Positions 7,577-16,806 are shown, counted from the stretch's first letter. The stretch: DNA of 64,000 nt from Salinirubrum litoreum (GCF_020567425.1 NZ_JAJCVJ010000001.1:434001-498000); one strand, 5' to 3'. The notes: generated by a model from the letters alone, not told the origin. Translations and numbers: made by a program.

Positions 7577-8064
7577 AGCGGTCCGCCTACTGGGAGGAGG
7601 TGACGACACTCGTCGAGCGGTCCCGCGAGGAGTGTGCGTCGTTCGACCCGGCGGCCGACGAGAGTGATCCGCACGTCCCACTCGCGGCCGGCGTCGGGCC
7701 GATCATCGAACTCTACGTCGACTCCCGGCGCGAGTCCGAACCGCTGTCGGCCGTCGAGGAGTCGCTGCTGGAGGGGGTGCTGAACGACTGGCTCGACCAG
7801 TTCGCGGCGTGTCACGACACGGTGCCGGACGACCGGGTGTCGCTCCACGAGGTGGCGATGTGCTACGCCGACCACGGCTCACTGGTCTCGACCGGTCGGG
7901 ACCTCGTCGGACTCGACGCCGCGACTTCCTCCTCGACCCCCGCCGCCTCCGCTTCCGCCTCGGCTTCCTCGGGCGGTACAGGGACGGACGGCGGTGCCGA
8001 CACGACAGGTGACCAGACGACCGGTCGCTCGCGGGACCGCGAGGACCGCGAGCCGGTTCGCTGA
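7573..8064 (+). CDS. Hypothetical protein, 163 aa, with Ser/Ala-rich tail
   Basis: The first 110 residues look like a folded, helix-rich acidic domain (YWEEVTTLVERSREECASFD; LLEGVLNDWLDQFAACHDTV). After residue 115 it becomes a Ser/Ala/Gly/Thr-rich disordered tail with a charged end. No family recognised. The frame cannot extend upstream beyond the TAG at 7549-7551. The GTPase gene follows 37 bases later on the same strand. Confidence 0.65.
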   Translation: MKRSAYWEEVTTLVERSREECASFDPAADESDPHVPLAAGVGPIIELYVDSRRESEPLSAVEESLLEGVLNDWLDQFAACHDTVPDDRVSLHEVAMCYADHGSLVSTGRDLVGLDAATSSSTPAASASASASSGGTGTDGGADTTGDQTTGRSRDREDREPVR

Positions 8065-8101
8065 CCGAAAGACCTTCTCCCCCGACGGCTGAACTGGAGG
8101 T

Positions 8102-9283
8102 ATGCTCTCTATCGCGCTCGCCGGCAAGCCCAACGCTGGCAAGTCCACCTTCTACAAGTCGGCCACACTCTCGGACGTGGACGTGGCGAACTACCCGTTC
8201 ACCACCATCGACGCGAACCGGGGCGTGACCCACGCCCGCACCGACTGCCCCTGTCTCGACCTCGACGAGCGCTGTGGCAACGACGACTGCCACGACGGGA
8301 AGCGCTACGTCCCGGTCGAACTGCTGGACGTGGCCGGACTCGTCCCCGGTGCCCACGAGGGGAAGGGTCTCGGCAACCAGTTCCTCGACGAACTGACGAA
8401 CGCGGACGTGATCCTGAACGTCGTCGACGCGTCGGGGGGCACGAACGCCGAGGGCGAACCGGTCGAGGTCGGGAGTCACGACCCACTGGAGGACGTGGAC
8501 TTCATCGAACGCGAGATGGACCTCTGGCTCGCTGGCATCGTCGACCGCAACTGGGAGTCGGTCGAGCGCAAGTCCCGGTCGCCGGACTTCGACATCGAGG
8601 ACGCCCTGACCGACATGCTCACCGGCTTCGGCGCGACAGAGGCCGAGGTGGCGAAGACACTCCGGGACCTCGACTACCCCGACGATCCGATCCAGTGGAC
8701 CGACGCGGACCGCGAGGCACTCGCCAGCGACGTGCGTGCCAGAACCAAACCCATCGTCCTCGTCGCCAACAAGATCGACGACGCCCCGCCGGAGAACGTC
8801 GAGCGCCTGCGCGAGACGGGCAAGACGGTGATCCCGACCACGGCAGACGGGGAACTCGCACTCCGGAAGGGCGCGGAGGCGGGTATCGTGGACTACGATC
8901 CGGGCGATCCGGACTTCGAGATCGTCGGCGACCTGAGTCCGGCACAGGAGCGGGGTCTCGAACAGATCCGGGAGGTGATGGCGGAGTACGGCGGCACCGG
9001 CGTCCAGCAGGCCATCGACACGGCGGTCTACGACGTGCTGGACCACTTCACCGCGTTCCCGGTGCAAAACGAGACACGCTGGACCGACGGGACCGGCAAC
9101 GTCCTCCCCGACGCCTTTCTCCTCCCCCGCGGGTCGACCCCGAAGGATCTGGCCTACGCGGTCCACTCGGACATCGGCGACGGCTACCTCCACGCGGTGG
9201 ACGCTCGCGCCGGCCGGCGGATCGGCGAGTCGCACGAGTTAGACGAGGGCGACGTGATCAAGATCGTCTCGACCGCGAAGTGA
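8102..9283 (+). CDS. OBG-family GTPase with TGS domain (archaeal MJ1332 type)
   Basis: A 393-residue translational GTPase. The G1 loop is GKPNAGKS (8-15), the G3 region [12 protein letters not shown] (76-87), and the G4 motif ANKID is in [11 protein letters not shown]. The C-terminus is a TGS domain (about 310-393, ending [10 protein letters not shown]). A Cys cluster C49, C51, C58, C63 inserted after G2 could bind zinc, as in archaeal members of this YchF/OBG branch. Relatives associate with ribosomes; the cellular role in archaea is not settled. It has no obvious operon partner, since 189 gene-free bases follow. Confidence 0.92.
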   Translation: MLSIALAGKPNAGKSTFYKSATLSDVDVANYPFTTIDANRGVTHARTDCPCLDLDERCGNDDCHDGKRYVPVELLDVAGLVPGAHEGKGLGNQFLDELTNADVILNVVDASGGTNAEGEPVEVGSHDPLEDVDFIEREMDLWLAGIVDRNWESVERKSRSPDFDIEDALTDMLTGFGATEAEVAKTLRDLDYPDDPIQWTDADREALASDVRARTKPIVLVANKIDDAPPENVERLRETGKTVIPTTADGELALRKGAEAGIVDYDPGDPDFEIVGDLSPAQERGLEQIREVMAEYGGTGVQQAIDTAVYDVLDHFTAFPVQNETRWTDGTGNVLPDAFLLPRGSTPKDLAYAVHSDIGDGYLHAVDARAGRRIGESHELDEGDVIKIVSTAK

Positions 9284-9337
9284 CGACTCGGTCCGGTGCC
9301 CGTCTCGTGGCCGTCACCCCCCGGGACGACGCCTCGG

Positions 9338-9408
9338 TCCCCACCGGTTCGACCGAGCAGTCCCCGACCGGTTCGACCGAGCAGTCCCCGACCGGTTCGG
9401 CCGAACTG
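9338..9408. repeat. 24-bp tandem repeat, three copies
   Basis: A unit TCCCCGACCGGTTCGACCGAGCAG occurs as a 23-base first copy (9338-9360), an exact copy (9361-9384) and a variant (9385-9408); a decayed fourth may follow. It sits in the intergenic region between the GTPase and M24 peptidase genes. The period is a multiple of three and one forward frame reads an 8-residue repeat (PTGSTEQS), but no start or conserved ORF covers it. Confidence 0.85.
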
Positions 9409-9472
9409 TCCGTGACCGAGTCACCCGAGTCGTACACCACCTATTTCGTCCACCGACCAGAACCACCGAGTT

Positions 9473-10582
9473 ATGACCCCAGCCGAACGCCGGACTCGCG
9501 CCTGCCAAGAGCACCTCCGGGAGGGGCCGGCCGACGCCGTGATCTGCTTCCCGAGCACGAACCTCCAGTACCTCACCGGCTTCGTCGAGGAACCGGGTGA
9601 ACGCCACCTGCTGCTGTTCGTCCCCGAGTCGGGCGATCCGGTGTTTCTCGTGCCGGACCTCTACGAACACCAGGTGCGCGACGACTCGTGGATCGGCGAC
9701 GTGCGGACGTGGACCGACGGGGACGACCCCCGCGAGTCGGTCGGCACCATCGCAGCAGACCTCGGACTCACCGGCGGGCACCTGCTCGTCGACGACACGA
9801 TGTGGGCGCGGTTCACGCAGGACCTGCGGGCCGTCCTCCCGGAAGCGACCTTCGGCCTGGCGAGCGAGGTGCTGGCCGACCTGCGCGTCCGGAAGGACGA
9901 CGCCGAGATCGACGCCCTCCGGCGGGCCGGGGCGGTCGCCGACCGGGTGATGGCCGCCCTCCGAGATCTCGGAGGGGAGGCGGTCGGACTGACCGAAGCA
10001 GACCTCGCCAGAGAGATTGAGCGTCGACTGACCGACGCCGGCGGGGAGGGCGTCTCCTTCGAACCGGTCGTCGGGAGCGGCCCGAACGGTGCGAAACCGC
10101 ACCACCGGCACGGCGACCGGATCATCGACGCCGGCGATCCGGTCGTGCTGGACTTCGGGACGCGCGTGGACGGCTACCCCTCCGACCAGACCCGGACCGT
10201 CGTCTTCGACGGTGAGCCACCGGAGCACTTCGCCGAGGTCCACCGCGTCGTCCGCGAGGCACAGCAGGCCGCCGTCGACGCGGTCCAACCGGGCGTGACC
10301 GCCGAGTCCGTCGACGCGGCGGCACGCGAGGTGATCGAGTCGGCCGGCTACGGCGAGCAGTTCGTCCACCGGACCGGCCACGGCGTCGGCCTCGACGTCC
10401 ACGAGGAACCGTACATCGTCGCCGGCAACGACCGCGAACTCGACGCCGGGATGGTCTTCTCGGTCGAACCGGGTGTCTACCTCCCCGACGAGTTCGGCGT
10501 CCGTATCGAGGACCTGGTGGTCGTGACCGACGACGGCTGTGAACGACTGAACGACGCCGAGCGGGACTGGCAGTTCGACTGA
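9473..10582 (+). CDS. M24 family metallopeptidase (Xaa-Pro dipeptidase-like)
   Basis: A 369-residue pita-bread-fold peptidase. The creatinase-like N-terminal domain spans about 1-140 and the catalytic domain 145-369. The five expected metal ligands are all present: D227 (VVLDFG), D238 (SDQTR), H303 (RTGHGVG), E332 (SVEPGVY) and E346 (RIEDLV). The family removes residues next to proline from short peptides in the cytosol. Specificity (PepQ or another M24B member) cannot be decided. A tandem repeat lies directly upstream. Confidence 0.92.
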   Translation: MTPAERRTRACQEHLREGPADAVICFPSTNLQYLTGFVEEPGERHLLLFVPESGDPVFLVPDLYEHQVRDDSWIGDVRTWTDGDDPRESVGTIAADLGLTGGHLLVDDTMWARFTQDLRAVLPEATFGLASEVLADLRVRKDDAEIDALRRAGAVADRVMAALRDLGGEAVGLTEADLAREIERRLTDAGGEGVSFEPVVGSGPNGAKPHHRHGDRIIDAGDPVVLDFGTRVDGYPSDQTRTVVFDGEPPEHFAEVHRVVREAQQAAVDAVQPGVTAESVDAAAREVIESAGYGEQFVHRTGHGVGLDVHEEPYIVAGNDRELDAGMVFSVEPGVYLPDEFGVRIEDLVVVTDDGCERLNDAERDWQFD

Positions 10583-10674
10583 GCGCCGGGAGCGCGGGGA
10601 GCGTCGACTCGGATCGAGACGCGTCGAGCGAGCGCGCAGAAACCGTTTTCTCGCTGGGCCTCGCCCGGACAGTC

Positions 10675-10980
10675 ATGACTGCCGACAGCCTGTCCGAGCG
10701 CGACCTCGAGACCGCGATCGAACTGTTCCTCGCGCGCAACTTCCCCCAGATCGACATGCACGGCGGCTCGGCCGGGATCGAGGGGATCGACCGCGAGACC
10801 GGCGAGGTGTGGATCACGCTCGGCGGTGCCTGCGCCGGCTGTGGCATCTCGCCGCTGACGGTGAGCGCGCTCCAGTCCCGACTGGTCGCCGAGTTCGACG
10901 AGATCGACCGTGTCCACACGTCCACAGACGGCGGGTTCGGCGACCACGACCGTCCCGACCTCTCGGACGTCCCGTTCTGA
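10675..10980 (+). CDS. NifU C-terminal domain protein (Fe-S scaffold-like)
   Basis: A 101-residue stand-alone NifU-like domain. The invariant CxxC is C53-A-G-C56 in GGACAGCGIS, preceded by the typical helix ELFLARNFPQIDMHGG. Such Nfu proteins carry or transfer a 4Fe-4S cluster between two subunits. The acidic tail (GDHDRPDLSDVPF) is haloarchaeal. It follows the M24 gene by 92 bases and probably has its own promoter. Confidence 0.9.
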   Translation: MTADSLSERDLETAIELFLARNFPQIDMHGGSAGIEGIDRETGEVWITLGGACAGCGISPLTVSALQSRLVAEFDEIDRVHTSTDGGFGDHDRPDLSDVPF

Positions 10981-11174
10981 GGCGGCGGCGGGGCAGCTTC
11001 TGCGAGGTCGAGACCAGCCGCCGATCGACTCCCGCTCTCGTACGTGACACCGAGACTAACTTTTACTCGCAGTGGTGTACTCGTTAAGCGCCGCATAACG
11101 CCGGTCGCATATGCACGAGCGGCGCGAACCGTGAAAATAGCTAAATACCGGCAAAGAATACTGGATGGTAGACC

Positions 11175-11348
11175 ATGTCAGTGGGTGACCGGAGTCCGGC
11201 GGTCGTACAGGACGAGCGCGTCTTCCACGTGGTCTGCCGGGAGTGTTCGACGGAGTCGTTGGCGCGGACGCGGGCGGTCGCACGGGAGTTGGCGAACCGG
11301 CACAAACAGCGGTCCGATCACCGGGTCGTGATCGAACGCATCGACTGA
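11175..11348 (+). CDS. Small protein, 57 aa, with single CxxC
   Basis: A complete short frame from ATG 11175 to TGA 11346-11348. It reads a C-R-E-C pair (residues 21-24, in FHVVCRECSTESLA), then an amphipathic helix and a C-terminal HRVVIERID. A TATA-like TAAATA at 11142-11147 is 28-33 bases before the ATG, supporting expression. It resembles the many small haloarchaeal proteins with one zinc-knuckle half that may dimerise. Function unknown. Confidence 0.7.
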   Translation: MSVGDRSPAVVQDERVFHVVCRECSTESLARTRAVARELANRHKQRSDHRVVIERID

Positions 11349-11501
11349 CGCGCACGAACCAGCGGTCCCTTCTTTCACGGACGACCAGGGTGGCTCCGGA
11401 CTCACCGCACAGAGCCCCGCTGCGGACGCGGCTCGTCCCCCCACGTGTTGCGAAGTTTCACAGAGGTATTTACGTCCGGGCCGGGAGGGAACGAACACTG
11501 G

Positions 11502-12326
11502 ATGTTACGCGACGTACTCGACCCCGTTCGGCGGGACCGCCGGACTCTCACGCTGTTCACCCGCGACGGTCCCGACGACGCGGTGGATACCGTCCGACGC
11601 CACTTCGCGGTACGGAACGTCGACGTGACGGTTCGCCGGACGTCCGCTCCGGAGCCTGCCGGCTTCGCGGTCCTCCACGACGACGACGGCGAGTGTATCG
11701 AGGCGGGATCGCTGTCGGGGCTCTCCGCCTACCTCTCACCCGACGTGTGGGGACAGGTCTTCGACGCGGACCGGGTCGACGAGAGGCCCGACCGGCCCGC
11801 GCTCCTCCGCGCCGTAGACGACGGCGTCTACGTCGTCGAGAACGCCGGGAAACTCCCGCTGCTCCGTGCCTCCCACCAGATCGAACACCTGGCGACGGGG
11901 TCGGAACCGGGGACGCTGTTCGCGGGGTTCCAGCAGCTCTCGAACATCCGGGACGACTTCGGGACGTGGGACCGGTACCGTCGCCTCGCGGCCTACGACA
12001 CCGACGTCCACGTCTTCGGGTCGCCGGACCAGGCGTTCCCGGACGACGAGTCGCTGACGGTCCACGGGTCCGACGCCGCAGAGATCGGCGACACCTGGTT
12101 TCTCGTCTACCTGGGGGCGGAGTGGGCCGGCGTGTTGATCGCAGAACAGGTGGCGTCCGCCCCCGATGGTCCTCGCTACGACGGCTTCTTCTCGTTCCGC
12201 CGTGATCTCGCCGAGACGGCCGCGACCTATCTCGCGGAGACCTATCTCGACAAATCAGACCTCACCTGGCCGGCAGTAGACGGCGGGACTGACCCGGTCG
12301 TGGACGACGGAGACCTGCGGGACTGA
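11502..12326 (+). CDS. DICT sensory domain protein
   Basis: A 274-residue protein of the haloarchaeal DICT type, a domain named from diguanylate cyclases and two-component systems. The N-terminal region (RRTLTLFTRDGPDDAVDTVRR) and the central DICT part (LLRASHQIEHLATGSEPG ... FQQLSNIRDD ... RLAAYDTDVHVFG) are in the usual order, with the closing WFLVYLGAEWAGVLIAEQV strand. There is no output domain, so it is likely a single-domain sensor or partner protein. I took the ATG at 11502; an in-frame upstream start at 11445 adds residues unlike the family. Confidence 0.8.
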   Translation: MLRDVLDPVRRDRRTLTLFTRDGPDDAVDTVRRHFAVRNVDVTVRRTSAPEPAGFAVLHDDDGECIEAGSLSGLSAYLSPDVWGQVFDADRVDERPDRPALLRAVDDGVYVVENAGKLPLLRASHQIEHLATGSEPGTLFAGFQQLSNIRDDFGTWDRYRRLAAYDTDVHVFGSPDQAFPDDESLTVHGSDAAEIGDTWFLVYLGAEWAGVLIAEQVASAPDGPRYDGFFSFRRDLAETAATYLAETYLDKSDLTWPAVDGGTDPVVDDGDLRD

Positions 12327-12346
12327 TTCGGCCGTTGACGGCGGAC

Positions 12347-12685
12347 TCAGGCCAGCGACTCGATGTGTGCGACCAGGTCGTCTTTCGACTGGACGCCGAC
12401 GAACCGTTCGCCTTTCTGTCCGCCCGCGTAGAACTGGAGGGTCGGCACGCTCCGGACGCCCTCGTTCTTCGCGAGCGTCTGGAGTGCGTCGATGTCGACC
12501 TTCGCCACGACCGCGTCGGTCTCCGCTGCGATCTCGGCGACGGTCGGTTCGAGCATCTTGCACGGGCCACACCAGTCCGCGTAGAAGTCCACGAGGACGA
12601 CGTCGTTGTCCACGACGAGTCGTTGCAGGTGATCTTCACTCTCGACGTGAATCGGTTCAGAACTGACTGCCTCTGTCTCGCTCAT
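12347..12685 (-). CDS. trxA: Thioredoxin
   Basis: A 112-residue classical thioredoxin with active site WCGPC (C39, C42), the cis-proline loop VPTLQFYAGG, and a short acidic N-terminal extension. It is a cytosolic dithiol reductant. It is monocistronic: the next gene on this strand starts about 2 kb away. A TATA-like CTTAACC on the reverse strand at 12708-12714 lies 23-29 bases before the ATG. Confidence 0.95.
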   Translation of the reverse strand: MSETEAVSSEPIHVESEDHLQRLVVDNDVVLVDFYADWCGPCKMLEPTVAEIAAETDAVVAKVDIDALQTLAKNEGVRSVPTLQFYAGGQKGERFVGVQSKDDLVAHIESLA

Positions 12686-12707
12686 GCACGTACATCGGCA
12701 GGGCCAC

Positions 12708-12714
12708 GGTTAAG
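12708..12714 (-). promoter_or_regulatory. TATA box of thioredoxin gene
   Basis: CTTAACC on the reverse strand lies 23-29 bases upstream of the ATG at 12685, giving a leaderless mRNA. Confidence 0.5.
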
Positions 12715-12788
12715 CGTTCATCCCGAGTGTCGGCGCGGCGCACGACCGGGAAAGCGTCCCTGTGACAGCGGGGGCCGCGTGTCGACGC

Positions 12789-14780
12789 TCAGTTCGCGTC
12801 TCGAATCTCGTCGAGCGCCTCGGGGTTCTCGATACTGCTCATGTCGCCGAGGTCCTCGCCGGCGTAGATGGACGCGATGGCCCGACGGATGATCTTCCCC
12901 GATTGAGTCTTCGGGAACTCGTCGACGAACAGCACCTCGCGGGGCCGGAACGGTTTCCCGAGTTCCTCGCCGACCAGTTCCCGGAGGTCTGCCCGGAGGT
13001 CGTCGCTTCGGTCGTAGCCGTCCTCGAGCACCACGTAGGCGACGACCGCCGTCCCCGTCGTCTCGTCCGGGACACCGACCGCAGCCGCCTGGTTCACCGC
13101 GTCGTGTTCGATCAGCACGCCCTCGACCTCTGCGGGACCGACCTTCCGGCCGGCGACGTTCAGCGCGTCGTCGGCCCGCCCGTGGAGGAACCAGAAGCCG
13201 TCTTCGTCCTTCTGTGCCCAGTCGCCGTGATCCCACAGCGGCGGGTCCGCGAAGGTGGACCAGTACTCCTCGAGGTAGCGCTCGTCGCCGTCCCACAGCG
13301 ACTTGGTCATCGAGGGACAGGAGTCGCGGGCGACGAGGAAGCCGCGTTCGTGACTGTCGGCGACCGACTCGCCCGCAGAGTCCACGATGTCGACGTCCAT
13401 CCCGAGTCCCGGTCCACCGAGCGAACACGGTTTCAGCGGCTGGTTCGGCATCGGCATCAGGAAACAGCCGCAGATCTCCGTGCCGCCCGAGATGTTGATG
13501 ATCGGTGCCTCGCTCCCGCCGACGTGCTCGTAGAACCACTGCCAGGACTCGGGGTCCCAGGGTTCGCCGGTCGACCCGAGCAGGCGGAGCGAGGAGAGGT
13601 CGTGGCCGCTCAGTGGCTCCTCACCGTGTTTCCGCAGGGCGCGGATCGCGGTCGGGGAGATGCCGAACACCGACAGCGCGTGGCGGTCGATCATGTCCCA
13701 GAATCGGTCGGGACCGGGGTAGTCCGGCGCGCCCTCGTACATGAAGATGGTCCCGCCGAAGGTGTGGTTCCCGATCAGCGTCCACGGCCCCATCATCCAG
13801 CCGATGTCGGAGACCCAGAAGAACCGGTCGCCGGGCTTGTGGTCGAAGCCGAAGTAGATCTCCTTCGCGCACTGCAGTTGGACGCCGGCGTGGGTGTGGA
13901 CGATCCCCTTCGGTTTGCCGGTGGTGCCAGACGAGTAGAGCAACATCGACTCCTGATCCGAGGGGAGCGACTTGGTGTCGTACTCGTCGGACTGCGTGGC
14001 GACCGCGTCGGCCCACCACTCGTCACGGTCGCCGAGGGCGAGGTCGTGGCCGAGTCGGTCGTAGACGACCACGTCCTCGACGCAGTCGGCCTCGGCGATC
14101 GCCTCGTCTGCGGTGTCCTTCAGCGTCACCTCGCTCCCCCGGCGGGAGAAGCCGTCGGCGGTAAAGAGGACGGAACACTCGGGGTCGCGGAGGCGCGTGG
14201 CGGTCGCGTCCACGCCGAACCCGGAGAAGATGGGCACCGCGACCGCGCCGACTTTGAAACAGCCGTAGAGAATCGAGACGACCTCGGGCACCATCGGCAT
14301 GTAGAGGCCGACGGTGTCGCCAGTGCCGACGCCGACCGATTCGAGGTAGTTCGCCACCCGGTTCGACTGCTGGGCGAGTTCGTGGTAGGTCACCTCCCGC
14401 ACCTCTCCGTCCTCGCCCTCCCAGATGGTGGCGACCGTGTTCCGCGTCGGGGAGTCCACTGCGGCGTGGCGGTCCACGACGTTGTGCGCGAGGTTCAGTT
14501 CCCCACCGGGGTACCAGTCGGTGAACTGCGGGCCGTCGGTGTCGTCGCGCACCGTGTCGTAGTCCTCGAAGAAGTCGACGTCGAGGTAGTCGACGAGTTC
14601 GTCCCAGAACCAGTCGACGCCGGAGGCCGGTTCGCCGTCGATGTCGGTCGTCGTGCGCCGTATCAGCGACTCGTAGTCTGCGATGCCGTACTCGTCCATG
14701 AACTGCTGGACGTTGGTCGCCGCGGCGAACGCGGGGTCGGGTTCGTGGACGACCTCGTCGGTGTCGGGGACGGTGTCCAT
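12789..14780 (-). CDS. Acetyl-CoA synthetase-like AMP-forming acyl-CoA ligase
   Basis: A 663-residue adenylate-forming enzyme. The P-loop-like YSSGTTGKPKG is at 282-292 and SGGTEI is the A5 motif. GRADDALNVAGRKVGPAEVE leads to the hinge, and KTQSGKIIRR carries the catalytic Lys near the C-terminus. The N-terminal WYPGGELNLAHNVVDRH is characteristic of acetyl/propionyl-CoA synthetases. It activates a short-chain acid with ATP and CoA in the cytosol; acetate versus propionate or longer chains cannot be fixed. I chose the ATG at 14780; the upstream extension to 14882 is basic and unlike the family. Confidence 0.88.
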   Translation of the reverse strand: MDTVPDTDEVVHEPDPAFAAATNVQQFMDEYGIADYESLIRRTTTDIDGEPASGVDWFWDELVDYLDVDFFEDYDTVRDDTDGPQFTDWYPGGELNLAHNVVDRHAAVDSPTRNTVATIWEGEDGEVREVTYHELAQQSNRVANYLESVGVGTGDTVGLYMPMVPEVVSILYGCFKVGAVAVPIFSGFGVDATATRLRDPECSVLFTADGFSRRGSEVTLKDTADEAIAEADCVEDVVVYDRLGHDLALGDRDEWWADAVATQSDEYDTKSLPSDQESMLLYSSGTTGKPKGIVHTHAGVQLQCAKEIYFGFDHKPGDRFFWVSDIGWMMGPWTLIGNHTFGGTIFMYEGAPDYPGPDRFWDMIDRHALSVFGISPTAIRALRKHGEEPLSGHDLSSLRLLGSTGEPWDPESWQWFYEHVGGSEAPIINISGGTEICGCFLMPMPNQPLKPCSLGGPGLGMDVDIVDSAGESVADSHERGFLVARDSCPSMTKSLWDGDERYLEEYWSTFADPPLWDHGDWAQKDEDGFWFLHGRADDALNVAGRKVGPAEVEGVLIEHDAVNQAAAVGVPDETTGTAVVAYVVLEDGYDRSDDLRADLRELVGEELGKPFRPREVLFVDEFPKTQSGKIIRRAIASIYAGEDLGDMSSIENPEALDEIRDAN

Positions 14781-14914
14781 GTCCGGCACTGCTTGCCGAC
14801 CGGCCGAAAAGATTCCGGAAGTTCGTGATAGACGGGTCGCCCGGTTGGACTGTCGCACTCGACGGCACTGCGGTAGTGCCATCCTTTTTGCCGACTCGAC
14901 TGCAAGGTTCGGGT

Positions 14915-15499
14915 ATGTACGTCCGGGACGCCAAGAACCGAGACGAGGTCTGGTTGCTCGACCACATCGAGGCGATGGGCCTCGACGACGAAGCCTTCAG
15001 GTCCCGAGACTACGTCATCGCGGTCGACGAGGAGACGAACGACCGGGCGGGCTTCGGTCGCATCCGCATCCACAAACACGACGAGGGTGACTTCTGTGAA
15101 CTCACCGGCATCGGCGTCCTCGACGGCTGGCGCGGCCAGGGAGTCGGCGCACACGTCGTCGAGCGACTGCTCTCGGAGGCGAGCGACAACGGGTTCGAGA
15201 CGGTCTACTCGTTCACCGATCAGCCGAACTACCTCGGGCAGTTCGGATTCCGGCCAGTCGAGTCGACCGACCTCCCCGAACACGTCGCCGCTCGACTGGC
15301 CCGAAAGTCGGACGCGCTGGACGGTGATCTCGTCGCGCTCCGGATCGGTGTCGACGACTTCGAGATGCCGGATCGCCTCCGCGAGGCGTTCAAGTACGCG
15401 GCCAGCGAGACGCCGGCGACGACCGGCGACGAGGAGCGTCCGGAGGACTTCGGCATCGACCCAGACTCGGCGACGTACAAGTACGACACCGGGAACTGA
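14915..15499 (+). CDS. GNAT family N-acetyltransferase
   Basis: A 194-residue protein with the GNAT acetyl-CoA loop RGQGVG (73-78) in GVLDGWRGQGVGAHVVERL, followed by YLGQFGFRPVE. The C-terminal tail EDFGIDPDSATYKYDTGN is acidic and haloarchaeal. Start ATG 14915 follows a T-rich element (CTTTTTG at about 14883). It is transcribed divergently from the acyl-CoA synthetase. The acceptor is unknown; the length and conserved tail suggest a protein or small-metabolite acetyltransferase. Confidence 0.85.
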   Translation: MYVRDAKNRDEVWLLDHIEAMGLDDEAFRSRDYVIAVDEETNDRAGFGRIRIHKHDEGDFCELTGIGVLDGWRGQGVGAHVVERLLSEASDNGFETVYSFTDQPNYLGQFGFRPVESTDLPEHVAARLARKSDALDGDLVALRIGVDDFEMPDRLREAFKYAASETPATTGDEERPEDFGIDPDSATYKYDTGN

Positions 15500-15564
15500 G
15501 GCGACTCTGTCCCCCTCTCGGGGCGACGGCGGTCGGCCTGCGACCACCCCGACGCTGGCGGGGC

Positions 15565-15810
15565 TCAGGTCCGGTCGTCGAGGAAGTCGGTACTGAAGAC
15601 GATGTACGCCAGCGCCGAGCAGAACAGGATGGGCGGCAGGATCATGAAACCCCACAGCGGGTCCATCCCCCACAGCAACACGAGTACCACGCTGCTCAAC
15701 CCCAGAAAGAGGAAGGGGGCGACCGCGAGCGCGGCCCGGCGACGGTTCTTGTTCGACTCGCTCTCCAGCGGTGAACTCTTTCCGTCACCGTCGCCAGCCG
15801 GGACTGCCAT
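15565..15810 (-). CDS. Small two-helix membrane protein, 81 aa
   Basis: Two clear transmembrane segments (ALAVAPFLFLGLSSVVLVLLW and GFMILPPILFCSALAYIVF) are joined by a short loop, after a charged cytoplasmic N-terminus rich in Asp/Ser/Asn. The ATG at 15810 is preferred over an in-frame start at 15837. No function known; the type is common among haloarchaea. Confidence 0.7.
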   Translation of the reverse strand: MAVPAGDGDGKSSPLESESNKNRRRAALAVAPFLFLGLSSVVLVLLWGMDPLWGFMILPPILFCSALAYIVFSTDFLDDRT

Positions 15811-15894
15811 GTCCTCCCCTCGGGACCGCACCGACAAAAGGACCCCGCTCTCGGCGACGGACGACCGCAGAGAGCGCCCGCTCGCTCGCCGTTC

Positions 15895-16179
15895 TCACTC
15901 CGCCTCGGCGTTCTCCAGCCGCGAGGCGAGTTCGACGAGACCGAACAGCGTCCCGAGGAGAACGAGCGAGAGCACGACGCCCGCGCCGGCCATCGTCGCC
16001 GGTGTCGTCGCCACCGTCACGAGTCCGAACAGCGTCGCCTCGGGACCGACCACGCTCCCGTTCGACCCGACGAAGAAGCCGATCATCCCCGACAGCAACA
16101 CGACCGAGACACCGACCGCGAGCAGGATCGGTTTCCCACTGGCGCGTTCTGTCACGGCCTCGTCTACGCGTTCTGTCAC
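15895..16179 (-). CDS. Two-helix membrane protein, 94 aa
   Basis: GTG start at 16179. Residues 18-40 and 53-85 form two hydrophobic segments separated by a Gly/Ser/Val loop, with charged ends. Unknown function. It lies 84 bases upstream of the start of another two-helix protein gene on the same strand; the two may share a transcript. Confidence 0.6.
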   Translation of the reverse strand: MTERVDEAVTERASGKPILLAVGVSVVLLSGMIGFFVGSNGSVVGPEATLFGLVTVATTPATMAGAGVVLSLVLLGTLFGLVELASRLENAEAE

Positions 16180-16337
16180 ACCTCACGGTGAGGTCGGCGC
16201 GGTATAGGCGCTTTCGGTCCACTCTCGGGGTCGCCGAGTCGAGGCCGGGGTTGAGGTCGCCGGGTTCGAGGCCGAGGTCGGAGTCGTCGGAATCGACACA
16301 GAGTCGCCGAACTGCGGCCGGCCACCGAATCACCGGA

Positions 16338-16344
16338 GTATAAG
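16338..16344 (+). promoter_or_regulatory. TATA box of cytidine deaminase gene
   Basis: GTATAAG is 25-31 bases before the ATG at 16369. Confidence 0.6.
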
Positions 16345-16368
16345 CCGGCGGTCGCAGAATCGGGAGCT

Positions 16369-16806
16369 ATGCCCGAACCACTCGTCGAACGCGCCCGCGA
16401 GGTGCTCGCGGACGCCTACGTCCCCTACTCCGAGTACCGCGTCGGCGCGGCACTCCGAACCGCCGACGGCGAGGTCTTCATCGGCTGTAACATCGAGAAC
16501 GCCAACTACAGCAACAGCCTCCACGCCGAGGAGGTCGCCGTCGCCGAAGCCGTCAAGTACGGCCACCGGGAGTTCGACCGCATCGCCGTCTCCTCGGGCG
16601 TCCGCGACGGCGTCACGCCCTGCGGGATGTGCCGCCAGACGCTCGCGGAGTTCTGCGACGACGACCTCGTCGTCGTCTGCGACGAAGGCGGGGAGGAGAC
16701 GACCGAGTACACGCTCGGGGACCTCCTGCCGAACACCATCTCGCTCGGGACGCTGGAGGCCGCCGAGGGTGTCGACGACACGCACCCCGAACCGGACGAG
16801 GAGTGA
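16369..16806 (+). CDS. cdd: Cytidine deaminase
   Basis: A 145-residue homotetrameric-type cytidine deaminase. HAEE (52-55) provides the zinc ligand H52 and proton shuttle E54, and PCGMCRQ gives the other ligands C85 and C88. The substrate-binding NIENANYSN is present. It converts cytidine or deoxycytidine to uridine or deoxyuridine. Canonical enzymes use three Cys, or His and two Cys; this has the His variant. The acidic C-terminal tail is haloarchaeal. A uridine phosphorylase gene follows 0.5 kb downstream, so both act in pyrimidine salvage. Confidence 0.94.
   Translation: MPEPLVERAREVLADAYVPYSEYRVGAALRTADGEVFIGCNIENANYSNSLHAEEVAVAEAVKYGHREFDRIAVSSGVRDGVTPCGMCRQTLAEFCDDDLVVVCDEGGEETTEYTLGDLLPNTISLGTLEAAEGVDDTHPEPDEE

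Noticed and set aside
7703-9235. Minus-strand frame of about 510 codons across the GTPase gene
   Set aside because: Its sense-strand counterpart carries complete GTPase motifs; the antisense frame reads low-complexity R/P/G-rich protein.
12762-14828. Plus-strand frame of about 688 codons across the acyl-CoA synthetase
   Set aside because: Shadow of a real gene with full ligase motifs on the other strand.
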